Shown: positions 26,982 to 36,392, counted from the first letter of the stretch. The stretch: 64,000 nt of DNA from Paraburkholderia dioscoreae (GCF_902459535.1 NZ_LR699554.1:3224001-3288000), one strand, 5' to 3'. The notes: generated from the letters alone by a model not told the origin. A program made the numbers and translations.

Positions 26982-28434
26982 AGCCTGGGTACTGCTGCTG
27001 GTTTTCGCCATCCCGCTCTTCGCGGGCGCAAGTCTGGCGCTCGTGGGACAACACCACGTGGCGGCGGAACTCAATGTCGGGTTCAGTTTCCTGACCTTTG
27101 CTGCCGCCGCGCTGCTCGCCGTGCAAACCGTGGCGCACGGACCTGCATTCGCGCTCGGCAAGCTCTTCTTCGTCGATCCGCTCAACGTATTTCTGGTCGC
27201 GCTGACCGCCTTTGTCGGCTGGACCACGTCGATCTTTTCAAAGCCGTACATGCGCATCGAGCGGGACCGCGGCAGGATGACCGGCCCGCGCATGCGCCTC
27301 TACCACAGCATGTACCAGCTGTTCATCTTTGCGATGCTGCTCGCGCTGCTCACCAACAACATGGGCATTCTGTGGGTCGCGATGGAAGCCGCCACGCTCG
27401 CCACCGTGCTGCTCGTCAGCGTATATCGCACCGCGGCCAGCCTGGAAGCCGCGTGGAAGTACTTCATTCTGTGCGGCGTGGGCATCGCACAGGCGCTGTT
27501 CGGCACGATCCTGCTCTATCTTGCGGCGAGCCGGCAGCTCGGCGGCGACGAAGCGCTGCTCTGGACCAGCCTGAACGCGGTCAAAGGAAGTCTCGACCCG
27601 ACCATCATTTCACTCGCATTCGTGTTCCTGCTGATCGGCTATGGCACCAAGGTCGGCCTGGTGCCCATGCACAACTGGCTGCCCGATGCGCACGCCGAAG
27701 GCCCCACGCCGATTTCGGCGGTGCTGTCCGGCCTGCTGCTCAACGTCGCGCTCTATGCGGTGCTGCGTTGCAAGGTGCTGGCCGACGGCGCGCTCCACAA
27801 CGGCCTGCCGGGCAACCTGCTGATCGGCTTCGGGCTCGTCTCGGTGCTGGTCGCGACCTTTTCGCTGTTCCGGCAAAAAGACGTCAAGCGGCTCTTTTCG
27901 TATTCGTCGATCGAGCATATGGGCCTGATGACATTCGCCTTCGGGCTCGGCGGCCCCATTGCGACCTTCGCAGGCCTGCTGCACATGACAGTGCATTCGC
28001 TGGTGAAGTCGGCGATCTTCTTCACCGTCGGGCATGCGGCCCAGAAGGCCGGCACCCAGGCAATCGACGACATTCGCGGCTTGTTGCGCGTCAGCCCGAC
28101 CGTTGGATGGGGGATGATGCTCGGGACGCTCGCGATCCTCGGCATGCCGCCATTCGGCGTCTTCGCAAGCGAGTTCCTGATCCTGACCACCGCGATGCGC
28201 AAACTCCCGTGGGCCACACCCTTTCTGCTACTCGCCCTTGCCGTGGCGTTCGCGGCGATTTTCGCGCGCGTGCAGGGCATGGTGTTCGGCGATACGAGCG
28301 TCAAGCCTCTCGAACATTCGCCGGCGCTGCTGCCGGTGTTCGTCCATCTCGGCATCGGCCTGATGCTGGGGCTCTATATTCCTCCGTATCTTGCGACGTG
28401 GTATCGGCAAGCGGCGGCCATGATCGCGGGGTAA
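26974..28434 (+). CDS. hyfF: Hydrogenase-4-like proton-pumping subunit F (HyfF/NuoN-like)
   Basis: The 486-residue protein is a second antiporter-like subunit with about 14 membrane segments. Conserved parts are WVAMEAATLATVLLVSVYR, GYGTKVGLVPMHNWLPDAH and LFSYSSIEHMGLMTFA. These hold the key Glu and Lys of the pump. The ATG at 26974 overlaps hyfE and is preferred to a TTG five codons upstream. The next gene starts three bases after the stop. No hyfD is present, so the complex has two antiporter-like subunits in place of the three of E. coli hydrogenase-4. Confidence 0.85.
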   Translation: MTEAWVLLLVFAIPLFAGASLALVGQHHVAAELNVGFSFLTFAAAALLAVQTVAHGPAFALGKLFFVDPLNVFLVALTAFVGWTTSIFSKPYMRIERDRGRMTGPRMRLYHSMYQLFIFAMLLALLTNNMGILWVAMEAATLATVLLVSVYRTAASLEAAWKYFILCGVGIAQALFGTILLYLAASRQLGGDEALLWTSLNAVKGSLDPTIISLAFVFLLIGYGTKVGLVPMHNWLPDAHAEGPTPISAVLSGLLLNVALYAVLRCKVLADGALHNGLPGNLLIGFGLVSVLVATFSLFRQKDVKRLFSYSSIEHMGLMTFAFGLGGPIATFAGLLHMTVHSLVKSAIFFTVGHAAQKAGTQAIDDIRGLLRVSPTVGWGMMLGTLAILGMPPFGVFASEFLILTTAMRKLPWATPFLLLALAVAFAAIFARVQGMVFGDTSVKPLEHSPALLPVFVHLGIGLMLGLYIPPYLATWYRQAAAMIAG

Positions 28435-28437
28435 CGC

Positions 28438-29985
28438 ATGCGCATCGAGGCATTCGGGCTTCCCAACCAGATACGCCTGTCGGCATTCGCCGGCAGGTCG
28501 TCCGCATTTCTGGCGCGAGTCGATCCCGACACTTGGATGAGAACGGCCAGGACCGCGCGTGAAAACGGCGGACGGCTGATCTCTCTGTGGGGCAACGAAG
28601 AGGCAACCGGCACGTTTGCGATCTCCGCCGCTTACGCGCTGGAAGACGGCATTCTCTGGCTTGAGTCGCCGGTGGCCGGGGAAGGATATCCGGATCTGTC
28701 GGCGGTATTTCCCTGCGCGGCGCGCATGCAACGCGCTGTCTTCGATCTGCTCGGGCTCCGCGCGATTGGCGCCGCGGATAGTCGGCCGTGGCTGAATCAC
28801 GGCAACTGGCCGCGCGACTACCATCCGCTGCAAAAACTGTCCTCGGGCACCGAACGGTTCCACTCTGGAGAGGAGGACTATCCCTTTGTTCGCGTGGATG
28901 GCGACGGTGTCCACGAAATCGCCGTGGGGCCGATCCACGCCGGCGTGATCGAGCCCGGGCACTTCCGCTTCTCGGTGGTCGGCGAAAAGGTACTGCGGCT
29001 TGAAGAACGACTCGGCTATGCCCATCGTGGCATCGAAAAACTGTTCGAACGGACGCCTTTGCTTATGGGTCATCGGCTGGCGGGACGAATCGCAGGAGAC
29101 ACGACTGTCGCTTTCTCGTGGGCTTATTGCATGGCCGTGGAACGCGCGCTGGATGGACGGATTCCGCCGCGCGCACAGTGGTTGCGTGCGCTGATGCTCG
29201 AGCGTGAGCGCATTGCCAACCATCTCGGCGACCTCGGCGCGCTCGGAAACGACGCCGGGTTCGCATACGGCCTCGCGCAGTTCTCCCGGCTGAAGGAAGA
29301 CTGGTTGCGCGTGAACGACGAGGCTTTCGGGCATCGCTATCTGATGGACCGGATCGTCCCCGGCGGGGTGTCGACGGACATCGACGTGCGTTTCATCACG
29401 GCGATGCAGACTCAGTGTGAGCGGATCGACACGGAGGTTCGCGTGATGCAGCGCATCTATGAGGATCAGTCAGGACTGCAGGATCGCTTCGCGGGCTCGG
29501 GGATTCTCTCCGCGGATGTGGCGGAGCACTTCAGCGTGTGCGGACTCGTGGGGCGGGCAAGCGGCCGGAAAAGCGACGTACGTGTCGATCATCCCTACGC
29601 GCCCTATCACGAGGTGCCGGTGCAGATGGTCAGCGACGGGCGCGGTGACGTGGCAGCCCGCGTCGCGGTCCGCTTCGGTGAAATCTATGAGTCGATCCAG
29701 CTGATCCTGACCTTGCTTGCCGGTCTGCCTGAAGGGGACGTCATCGCGGCGCTCGAACAGCGCGAGTCGCCGGCGCGCGGCGTAGGCTGGATCGAAGGCT
29801 GGCGCGGCGACGTATTCGTCGCCCTCCAGACCGGCGCCGACGGCACCCTTTCCCGCTGCCACTGCCATGACCCGTCATGGCAGAACTGGCCCGCGCTGGA
29901 ACACGCGATCATCGGCAATATCGTTCCCGATTTTCCGCTGATCAACAAGTCGTTCAATCTGAACTACGCGGGACACGACCTGTAA
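28438..29985 (+). CDS. hyfG: Hydrogenase-large-subunit-like protein without nickel ligands (HyfG/NuoCD-like)
   Basis: The 515-residue protein fuses a NuoC-like N-terminal domain (about 1-150) to a NuoD/hydrogenase large-subunit domain, with VGPIHAGVIEPGHFRF and GYAHRGIEKL. Where [NiFe]-hydrogenases have RxCGxC, this protein has R217-I-A-G-D-T, and the C-terminal DPCxxC is DPSWQ. All four nickel-binding cysteines are therefore absent, so it should not make or use hydrogen. This is the pattern of energy-converting-hydrogenase-related (Ehr) complexes. The end FNLNYAGHDL is conserved in that group by my recollection. The stop overlaps the hyfI start (TAATG). Confidence 0.85.
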   Translation: MRIEAFGLPNQIRLSAFAGRSSAFLARVDPDTWMRTARTARENGGRLISLWGNEEATGTFAISAAYALEDGILWLESPVAGEGYPDLSAVFPCAARMQRAVFDLLGLRAIGAADSRPWLNHGNWPRDYHPLQKLSSGTERFHSGEEDYPFVRVDGDGVHEIAVGPIHAGVIEPGHFRFSVVGEKVLRLEERLGYAHRGIEKLFERTPLLMGHRLAGRIAGDTTVAFSWAYCMAVERALDGRIPPRAQWLRALMLERERIANHLGDLGALGNDAGFAYGLAQFSRLKEDWLRVNDEAFGHRYLMDRIVPGGVSTDIDVRFITAMQTQCERIDTEVRVMQRIYEDQSGLQDRFAGSGILSADVAEHFSVCGLVGRASGRKSDVRVDHPYAPYHEVPVQMVSDGRGDVAARVAVRFGEIYESIQLILTLLAGLPEGDVIAALEQRESPARGVGWIEGWRGDVFVALQTGADGTLSRCHCHDPSWQNWPALEHAIIGNIVPDFPLINKSFNLNYAGHDL

Positions 29986-30515
29986 TGTGGCAACTTCTCA
30001 AACAGATCGCGCGAACCGGCACGCCCGACGAACGGGTGCCGCAAGCCGACGACGCGTGGCATACCGAGAGCCGGCAGATCCAGCAGGACATCCTCGATGT
30101 GCTCGGGCGGGCCCTGTGCATCCGCGAGATCGACGCAGGCTCCTGCAACGGCTGCGAGCTGGAAATCAACGCGCTCAGCAATCCCTATTACAACATCGAG
30201 GGATTAGGCATCCGGATCGTCGCGAGCCCCCGGCATGCGGACATGCTGCTCGTTACCGGCCCGTTGACGCTGAACATGAGGGAAGCCGTGTGGCAGGCCT
30301 ACGAGGCGACGCCTCATCCCAAACTGGTGGTCGCCGCCGGCGAGTGTGCGTGTACGGGCGGTATGTTCAGGGATAGCTATGCCGTCTGCGGGCCGCTCTC
30401 GACACTCCTTCCGGTCGACGTGACGATCCCGGGATGTCCGCCGCCGCCCATTGATATTCTCAGAGGTATTCTCACTGCGCTTCGGGTTAAACATACGACA
30501 GCGCCACAGGGTTGA
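29985..30515 (+). CDS. hyfI: Hydrogenase small-subunit-like protein (HyfI/NuoB-like)
   Basis: The 176-residue protein keeps the four cysteines for one [4Fe-4S] cluster: C54 and C57 (SCNGCE), C121 (GECACTGG) and C151 (IPGCPPPP). This is the cluster nearest the active site in complex I and group 4 hydrogenases. So electron transfer to or from the HyfG-like subunit remains possible although nickel binding is lost. The start ATG overlaps the hyfG stop. It is the last gene of the run; no HyfA or HyfH ferredoxin subunit, formate dehydrogenase or hydrogenase maturation gene is present in the window. Confidence 0.85.
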   Translation: MWQLLKQIARTGTPDERVPQADDAWHTESRQIQQDILDVLGRALCIREIDAGSCNGCELEINALSNPYYNIEGLGIRIVASPRHADMLLVTGPLTLNMREAVWQAYEATPHPKLVVAAGECACTGGMFRDSYAVCGPLSTLLPVDVTIPGCPPPPIDILRGILTALRVKHTTAPQG

Positions 30516-30645
30516 GCGACGCGAAATCCGGGCGGCCCGCAAAGTACTGCTGCCGGTGATCGGAAATCCGGCCAAAAACGAATCCGGTTCGACCAATCCT
30601 TCCGTCTGCCCGGCACGGCTACGTGCGACCGCGTCGACCGGGGTC

Positions 30646-31497
30646 TTAAACCTTGATCTCCGCCCTCAGGAATTCGACCAACGCCAACTGAAGCGCATTG
30701 AGCACGCCACCAGATGTCACCAGAGCAAGCTCCGTGGGCGGCAACTGTGGCAAGCCCGCGCACAGGCGATGCTCAGGAAGCACCGCCGACGTGGGCAACA
30801 CCGAAATCCCTAGCCCCGACGAAACCGCCGCCTGAATGCCAGTGAGACTTTGGCTTCCAAACGCGATGCGCCAGCGCCGCTGCGCCTTGTCGAGGCTGCG
30901 AATCGCGCGTTGCCGGTACACGCAGCCGTGAGGAAACAGCGCTAGCGGAATAGGTTCATCCGCCGACTCTTCCGGCAATTCGACATTCCCACCCCGCACC
31001 CAAACCAGCGATTCCGGCCAGGATGCGAGGCACTCGCCACTGCCCGGTTCGCGCTTGACCAACGCGATCTCGATCTCGCCCGTCGCCAGCTTGCGTTGCA
31101 GATCGACACTCATTCCTGCAACCGTCTCCAGCCGCACGCCGGGTTTTGCCTTGACGAAACCTGACAGCATTGCCGACATGCGCCGCGCGTCGAAATCTTC
31201 CGGCACGCCGATACGAACCGGCGTCAGTTCCACGTCGCTGACCAGTGCGTCCTGTGCTTCCTGTGCCAACGCCAGCAGCCGGCGCGCGTATTGGGCGAGC
31301 AACTCGCCATGCTCGGTCGCCGTGACCTGATTGCCGGTGCGATCGCGCAGCAGCAGAGTCCGGCCGACCAGTTCTTCCAGTTTGCGCACCTGCTGGCTCA
31401 CCGTGGATTGTGTTCGGTGCACACGCTCGCCCGCGCGCGTGAAACTACCCTCGTCGACGACGCAAATCAGGGTGTTCAACAGTTCGAGATCAAGCAT
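30646..31497 (-). CDS. LysR-family transcriptional regulator
   Basis: The 283-residue protein has an N-terminal winged helix-turn-helix (LNTLICVVDEGSFTRAGERV, HRTQSTVSQQVRKLEE) and a C-terminal periplasmic-binding-like effector domain. It is divergent from the HAD hydrolase and aldolase genes across a 127-base AT-rich gap, the normal position for a regulator of those genes. The effector is unknown. It is convergent with hyfI, and 130 bases separate the two stops. Confidence 0.9.
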   Translation of the reverse strand: MLDLELLNTLICVVDEGSFTRAGERVHRTQSTVSQQVRKLEELVGRTLLLRDRTGNQVTATEHGELLAQYARRLLALAQEAQDALVSDVELTPVRIGVPEDFDARRMSAMLSGFVKAKPGVRLETVAGMSVDLQRKLATGEIEIALVKREPGSGECLASWPESLVWVRGGNVELPEESADEPIPLALFPHGCVYRQRAIRSLDKAQRRWRIAFGSQSLTGIQAAVSSGLGISVLPTSAVLPEHRLCAGLPQLPPTELALVTSGGVLNALQLALVEFLRAEIKV

Positions 31498-31624
31498 GAT
31501 CGGCTCGCTTCGTTATTCGAAATGCAACTGACTTTTATAGTTTAATTTAATTTTCAAATAACGTCCAATGTGCCTAAGCTGCACACAGATGCACACCCGA
31601 ACCCGTCTTTTTTGCGAGCAAATC
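31498..31624. promoter_or_regulatory. AT-rich divergent control region
   Basis: A run rich in T/A (about 31535-31560) lies between the LysR gene and the HAD gene. LysR regulators usually bind such spaces at T-N11-A sites, but no unique site was fixed. Confidence 0.35.
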
Positions 31625-32329
31625 ATGTCACTTCACAACACAAGTCGCCCACTGTGGCTCACTTTCGACTGCTACGGCACGCTGATTCAATGGGATGAAG
31701 GCCTGCGGGCGGCCGTCGACGAGATTCTCCGGACGAAACACGGCAATGACGTCGATCCGGCAAAACTCATCGAGGTCTATGACCGGCACGAACATGCGCT
31801 GGAGCAGACACCTCCGCATCGCTCGTTTCACAAGGTGGCCGGCGACGGTTTGCGTCTTGCGCTCGAAGAACTCGGTTTGCACAGCGATCAGGACGACATC
31901 CGCGTGCTGACTGATGGCATCTCCGCGATGCCGCCGTTTCCCGAGGTGGTCTCCACGTTGCGGCGGCTGAAGGAAGAAGGCTATCGCCTCTGTATCGTGT
32001 CGAATACCGACGACGACATCATCTCAGGCAACGTCGCGCAGCTTGGCGGCTATATCGACCGCGTGATAACCGCGCAGCAGGCAGGCGCGTACAAACCGGC
32101 GCGAAGACTATTCGACTATGCTCATGAGCAACTCGGCGTAACGAAGGACGACGTCGTGCATATTTGCGCGAGTCCGCATCTGGATCACGCCGCCGCGCGC
32201 GATATCGGTTTTCGCTGCGTCTGGATCGATCGCGGAACGGGCCGCACCTTGCTGCCCGATTACACGCCCGACGCAACGCTCGCGACACTCGACCGGGTGC
32301 CGCCGCTGTTCACTTCTCTTGGCTGGTAA
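31625..32329 (+). CDS. HAD-family hydrolase (type II haloacid dehalogenase-like)
   Basis: The 234-residue protein has the nucleophile motif FDCYGTL with Asp15, the second motif IVSNTDD, a lysine at AGAYKPARR, and ASPHLDHAAARDIG in the acidic fourth motif. This is the haloacid dehalogenase/phosphatase fold with a helical cap. It could be a 2-haloacid dehalogenase or a sugar-phosphate phosphatase. Its pairing with a class II aldolase 18 bases downstream favours a sugar-phosphate pathway. The ATG at 31625 begins the conserved region. Confidence 0.8.
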   Translation: MSLHNTSRPLWLTFDCYGTLIQWDEGLRAAVDEILRTKHGNDVDPAKLIEVYDRHEHALEQTPPHRSFHKVAGDGLRLALEELGLHSDQDDIRVLTDGISAMPPFPEVVSTLRRLKEEGYRLCIVSNTDDDIISGNVAQLGGYIDRVITAQQAGAYKPARRLFDYAHEQLGVTKDDVVHICASPHLDHAAARDIGFRCVWIDRGTGRTLLPDYTPDATLATLDRVPPLFTSLGW

Positions 32330-32347
32330 ATTTCAGAGGCAAAGATC

Positions 32348-33136
32348 ATGGCGCATACACTTTTATCCGTCGGCTCCCCGGTGCCGTCACGCGACGTGCG
32401 ACTCGACTCAGACGCCGTCATGGAGGCTCGTATCGAACTGGCCGCGTGTTTTCAACTCGCGGCACAGCATGGCCTGGAGGAAGGGATTTGCAATCACTTC
32501 TCGGCCGTAGTCCCTGGCCGCGACGATCTGTTCTTTGTGAATCCGTATGGCTACGCGTTCGGCGAAATCACCGCGTCGCGGCTTCTGGTTTGCGATGTCG
32601 ACGGACATGTAGTCGACGGTGAAGGGAAACCGGAAGCGACCGCGTTTTATATCCATGCGCGATTGCACCGGTTGATGCCGCGCGTGAAAGCGGCGTTTCA
32701 CACGCACATGCCGAACGCGACAGCGCTTTGCCTGCTGGAAGGGCCACCGCTGCTGTGGCTTGGGCAGACGGCGTTGAAGTTTTACGGCCGCACGGCCGTC
32801 GATGAGCATTACAACGGTTTGGCACTGGACGAGTCGGAAGGAGACCGCATCGCCGCGGCAATGGGCGATGCGGACATCCTCTTCCTGAAGAATCACGGCG
32901 TGATGGTGGCGGGCGCAAGCATCGCGGAAGCGTGGGACGACCTGTACTACCTGGAACGCGCTGCAGAGGTTCAACTCAAGGCGATGAGTTCCAATCGGGC
33001 ACTCAAGCCCGTGCCTCACGATGTCGCACAGCGCGCGTACGAGCAAATGCGTCTTGGCGACAAGGAAAGCGCTCGCGCGCACCTCGACAGCAGCATTCGG
33101 GAACTACATAGACGCGGAATTACGTTCGATAAGTGA
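32348..33136 (+). CDS. Class II aldolase/adducin-family protein
   Basis: The 262-residue protein has the class II (zinc) aldolase fold with metal ligands in FHTHMPNATAL and the later FLKNHGVMVAG, and the early NHFSAVVPGRDDLFFVNP segment. Relatives include L-fuculose- and L-ribulose-phosphate aldolases or epimerases, and decarboxylating members. It likely forms an operon with the HAD hydrolase under the divergent LysR protein. The substrate cannot be told. The ribosome-binding site AGAGGC precedes the ATG. Confidence 0.8.
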   Translation: MAHTLLSVGSPVPSRDVRLDSDAVMEARIELAACFQLAAQHGLEEGICNHFSAVVPGRDDLFFVNPYGYAFGEITASRLLVCDVDGHVVDGEGKPEATAFYIHARLHRLMPRVKAAFHTHMPNATALCLLEGPPLLWLGQTALKFYGRTAVDEHYNGLALDESEGDRIAAAMGDADILFLKNHGVMVAGASIAEAWDDLYYLERAAEVQLKAMSSNRALKPVPHDVAQRAYEQMRLGDKESARAHLDSSIRELHRRGITFDK

Positions 33137-33290
33137 GTCTGCAGCCGTGCAAATAGAAGGAGGTTGATCCGCCGCTCCGTAGTAAAACAATTTTGTCCTG
33201 GTCGCCTCAAGTGCAGAGCGCTATGAAAACCCGTACACGGTTCGTCACGGCGAGACTGGCCGTGCTCGTGCTTATCGCGTTGCTCTTCTG

Positions 33291-33812
33291 TCATTCGATC
33301 GTGTCCGCCCCCGGCTCGGCGCGCGCAAGCGCGGTAGTGGATGACACAGCCTGACGGTCATCCACTGTTTTATGCCCGAGCAATCTGAAGATCGTGCCTT
33401 CGAGCTGGGTCAGCTCGGCAGGCTTGCGGCAGACGGCGTCGAAACCAGCTTCCTTCATTTCCCTGAGGTAATCGGTAGTATCGAATGCGGTGTATGCCAG
33501 AAGAGGAATTTTACCGGTCGCCTCGATTCTCCGGAGCGCCGCCGCCACGCCGATGCCGGATAGACCCGGCATGGCGACATCCAGAACAATGCAGTCCGGT
33601 ATCCACGCCCGCGCTTCTTTCAGGGCATCCGAGCCGTGATAGACGGTTCGCACGCTCATTCCGCCGGCTTGCAGATATGCACTAAGAGCGTCTGCCGACG
33701 GGCGCGAATCGTCGACGACGAGCACCCGAATAGGCGCCCCGTTCTGCAGGCGGCCGCTCTGGCTTGCGCTGGGATCATCCCCGCGTTCCCGGTCTTCAAA
33801 ATTGGAGTTCAT
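33291..33812 (-). CDS. Single-domain response regulator (receiver)
   Basis: The 173-residue protein consists of a CheY-like receiver domain at about residues 30-145: the acidic pair VVDDSRP, the phospho-acceptor Asp in DCIVLDVAMPG, the Thr in AYTAF, and the Lys in CRKP. There is no output domain, so it should act by protein-protein contact. The C-terminal tail of about 25 residues is not conserved. A start 19 codons upstream is in frame, but ATG at 33812 fits the family. It is encoded 84 bases downstream of the phasin gene; no histidine kinase lies nearby. Confidence 0.8.
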   Translation of the reverse strand: MNSNFEDRERGDDPSASQSGRLQNGAPIRVLVVDDSRPSADALSAYLQAGGMSVRTVYHGSDALKEARAWIPDCIVLDVAMPGLSGIGVAAALRRIEATGKIPLLAYTAFDTTDYLREMKEAGFDAVCRKPAELTQLEGTIFRLLGHKTVDDRQAVSSTTALARAEPGADTIE

Positions 33813-33896
33813 ACGTTTTCTCGCACAGTTCGCACGATGGCTTGGAACTGCTACCAGATAAGGACGCAACGCCCGCCTGCGGCCACCAGTCCCCGG

Positions 33897-34409
33897 CTAA
33901 TGCAGGTCGCTCCGAACGCCTTCCGAAGAAAGCACCTTGCCCGAACTGTCCACGATCGCCACCCGTTCCGCAGAGGCGTCCGCGGATTGCGCCATGACGA
34001 ACTGGCTCGACTTGCCGAGCATGTCCTGAGCGTCGAGTCCGATAGAGGCGAAGTCGAACATCTTCGCGAACGTCTGAAGCGAACTTCCGAAATGCTCCTG
34101 CACCGCCGAAGCGAGGTCGTTTCGCGTCTGAGCGGCAATGTCTTCCATGTGCCGCCAGTATGCAAAGGTCTTCGTTACCGCGGCCGGTAACTGTTGCGAT
34201 TGAAGATCGAGCACTTCGCTCACCGATTGGGCAGAAAGTGCCGCATCGGCCAGCGCCTGCTGCTCCAATAGCGAGGTTTTGATGGTCTGGACATTTAGTT
34301 TTGCAACTTTCTCGATGCCTGCGAATATCTCGTTCGTGCAGGCAAAAGCTGCGTCGATAGTCATTTCATTTTGACGCGGGGAGAACTGGTTCGTGGTATC
34401 GGGGTACAT
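33897..34409 (-). CDS. Phasin (PhaP-type) family protein
   Basis: The 170-residue all-helical protein contains the phasin pattern ANEIFAGIEKVAKLNVQTIKTSLLE in part, EVLDLQSQQLPAA and TRNDLASAVQEHFG. It should coat polyhydroxyalkanoate granules in the cytoplasm and affect their size and number. The start with GGAG five bases upstream (34409) is preferred to one nine codons earlier. The gene lies between the receiver protein and the manganese catalase on the same strand. Confidence 0.8.
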   Translation of the reverse strand: MYPDTTNQFSPRQNEMTIDAAFACTNEIFAGIEKVAKLNVQTIKTSLLEQQALADAALSAQSVSEVLDLQSQQLPAAVTKTFAYWRHMEDIAAQTRNDLASAVQEHFGSSLQTFAKMFDFASIGLDAQDMLGKSSQFVMAQSADASAERVAIVDSSGKVLSSEGVRSDLH

Positions 34410-34553
34410 AGAGGCTCCGTTGTGTGAGGCGCGCACAGCGCCACAATGCGGCGTTTCGAAGGCAACCTGCTCGTGCTTCTCGCGCTACGCTGAAGACCGA
34501 ACAGGTTGCGCCGTCGCCGGCATTGAACTGACAACCGTCATTGCTGCAGGGCT

Positions 34554-35438
34554 TTATTTCGTTACCGCGACATCTTGCCCGGCGCCGAGGTCGGCACCGG
34601 TGACGGGGTCGATTCCGGTTGCAGAAGCCGTGCGCGCCGCCATTGCGCTCAACACTTCAACTTCCTCTTCAGACACCTGAACGCTGGCGAGACCATCGCC
34701 ACCGTCGACCGCCGGCTCAGGGTTCTCGACGAAGTCCCAGCCCGGCCCTTCATTCCACGGACCGCGCGGCGCATCGTCGCCATCGGACATGTTGTAGTAG
34801 ACGTTCGTGAATTCCGGCACGCCCGGCAATTTGCCTTGCGGGAAGTTCGGCTGGATCGAATGCAATGCCTTCTCGAACGACTTCTGGTGCGCGATTTCGC
34901 GGGTCATCAGAAACCCGAGCGCTTCCTTGATGCCCGGATCATCGGTCACGTTGATCAGTCGTTCGTAGACGATTTTTGCTCGCGCTTCCGCGGCGATATT
35001 GGATCGCAGATCCGCAGTCGGCTCGCCGATCGTGTCGATGTACGCAGCTGTCCACGGCACGCCTGCGGAGTTGGTCAACGCCGGGCCGCCACCGTAGAGC
35101 AGCGCGGTGGTATGCGAGTCGTTGCCGCCTCCGGTGAGTGAGCGGTAAAGCTCCGCTTCCTGCTCGACGCCTTCTGCAAGCCGGCCCTTTGCGCCTTTGT
35201 TGAGCATCGCGACGATCGAACCGACGATCTCCAGGTGACTGAGTTCTTCCGTCGCGATATCGAACAGCATGTCGCGCCGACCCGGGTCGTCCTCGCTTAC
35301 CGCCTGTGTGAAATATCGACACGCTGCGGCCAGTTCGCCCTGCGGGCCGCCGAACTGTTCAAGAAGCAGATTCGCAAGGCCGGGGTTGGGTGCGGCTACG
35401 CGGACGGTGTACTGAAGCCGTTTATTGTGCACAAACAT
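34554..35438 (-). CDS. Manganese (non-haem) catalase
   Basis: The 294-residue protein is a complete dimanganese catalase with the ferritin-like helices carrying the metal ligands: EQFGGPQGELAAACRYF, ATEELSHLEIVG, AAEARAKIVYERL and MTREIAHQKSFEKAL. It decomposes hydrogen peroxide without haem. The open frame extends 120 codons upstream, but the ATG at 35438 has TGGAG at good spacing and gives the family length and the usual N-terminus MFVHNKRLQY. Confidence 0.9.
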   Translation of the reverse strand: MFVHNKRLQYTVRVAAPNPGLANLLLEQFGGPQGELAAACRYFTQAVSEDDPGRRDMLFDIATEELSHLEIVGSIVAMLNKGAKGRLAEGVEQEAELYRSLTGGGNDSHTTALLYGGGPALTNSAGVPWTAAYIDTIGEPTADLRSNIAAEARAKIVYERLINVTDDPGIKEALGFLMTREIAHQKSFEKALHSIQPNFPQGKLPGVPEFTNVYYNMSDGDDAPRGPWNEGPGWDFVENPEPAVDGGDGLASVQVSEEEVEVLSAMAARTASATGIDPVTGADLGAGQDVAVTK

Positions 35439-35861
35439 CGCATTTCTCCAAAACATGATGGTGGAACCGCCGGCGCTCTTCACCTTAAGTGGCAAAGGAG
35501 CGTCTTCCGGCGGACGCTTGATTGGAAACGATCGTGCGGGCGATGACGAACGCATGTGCGGAATGTCGCCAACCCTGGTCTCAGAGCGATTGCCCTGGCG
35601 TAATACGCGCGCAGGAACGCAATGAGAGACACCTGCGCTTCGGACTCCGCATGCGTCGTGCCTGAGGGTGAACTGTGTGAACGGATCTTTGGCGATCCCT
35701 GATGCGATGGCGGGGGGCGGTAGTACTGCGAGGGCGGCTCGCATGCCCGGCGCTAGTGCGCGCGATCCGGTTGGCAATGGAGGCCTTCGGCGCGGCATGT
35801 CCCTTGCGCGTACCGAGGCGCCCCCTGGTTGCTCGCTGCGCGCACGTCTGCGCCAGCGCCC
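35439..35861. other. Intergenic region
   Basis: About 420 bases between the manganese catalase and the SRPBCC gene, both leftward. It should contain the catalase promoter. No gene or consensus element could be supported. Confidence 0.4.
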
Positions 35862-36308
35862 TCAATCAGGAATCTCAGGCTCCACCAGCTTTGCCAGTTG
35901 AACCAGCGACTCCTGCCAGCCGAGGCAGCACATCTCGACAGGGATGACCTTGGGCACACCCTCCTGCACGATGGTGAGCCCGGTTCCGCAGGACACCTGC
36001 CGCAGTGAAATGGTGGTGGTCATCACGCAGGGCAGGTTTGGATCGTCGAACCGGTCCGTATAGCGGATCGTCTGGAACGGCACCAGTGCGAGGTACTCGC
36101 CGCCGAACGAGTGACCGTTGCCAGTGCCGAAGTTGCGGAACGACATCCTGAAGGTGCCGCCCACCCGCGCATCCATCTGATGCACCTGACAGGTAAATCC
36201 GTAAGGAGGAAGCCACTTTGCCAGCGCATCGGGTTCGACGAATGCCCGGTACACGCGTTCGGGAACGGCGCGCAAGACACGATGAAGATTGACGGTTCCG
36301 GTAGTCAT
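35862..36308 (-). CDS. SRPBCC (AHSA1/START-like) domain protein
   Basis: The 148-residue protein is a single AHSA1/SRPBCC domain: HRVLRAVPERVYRAFVEPDALAKWLPP, FRMSFRNFGTGNGHSFGGEY and a C-terminal helix (WQESLVQLAKLVE). The fold makes a hydrophobic pocket for small ligands. The ligand is unknown. The ATG at 36308 (AGGCG upstream) is preferred to one six codons earlier. Confidence 0.8.
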   Translation of the reverse strand: MTTGTVNLHRVLRAVPERVYRAFVEPDALAKWLPPYGFTCQVHQMDARVGGTFRMSFRNFGTGNGHSFGGEYLALVPFQTIRYTDRFDDPNLPCVMTTTISLRQVSCGTGLTIVQEGVPKVIPVEMCCLGWQESLVQLAKLVEPEIPD

Positions 36309-36392
36309 GGTGTGTTCGCCTTTCACTAAAGGAGTTGGACATACTCCTACGACGAACCACCCACAGCAATATCGACATCATGACGCGCCGGG

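Noticed and set aside
23365..30515. Calling the operon a hydrogen-producing hydrogenase-4
   Set aside because: The large subunit lacks every nickel-binding cysteine and no maturation genes are present.
33157..33164. Very strong Shine-Dalgarno-like AAGGAGG after the aldolase gene
   Set aside because: No start codon at suitable distance; the next ATG is about 60 bases away. Probably chance.
33223..33354. A 43-codon frame with a signal-peptide-like start
   Set aside because: It overlaps the end of the receiver gene on the other strand and has no ribosome-binding site; no family resemblance.
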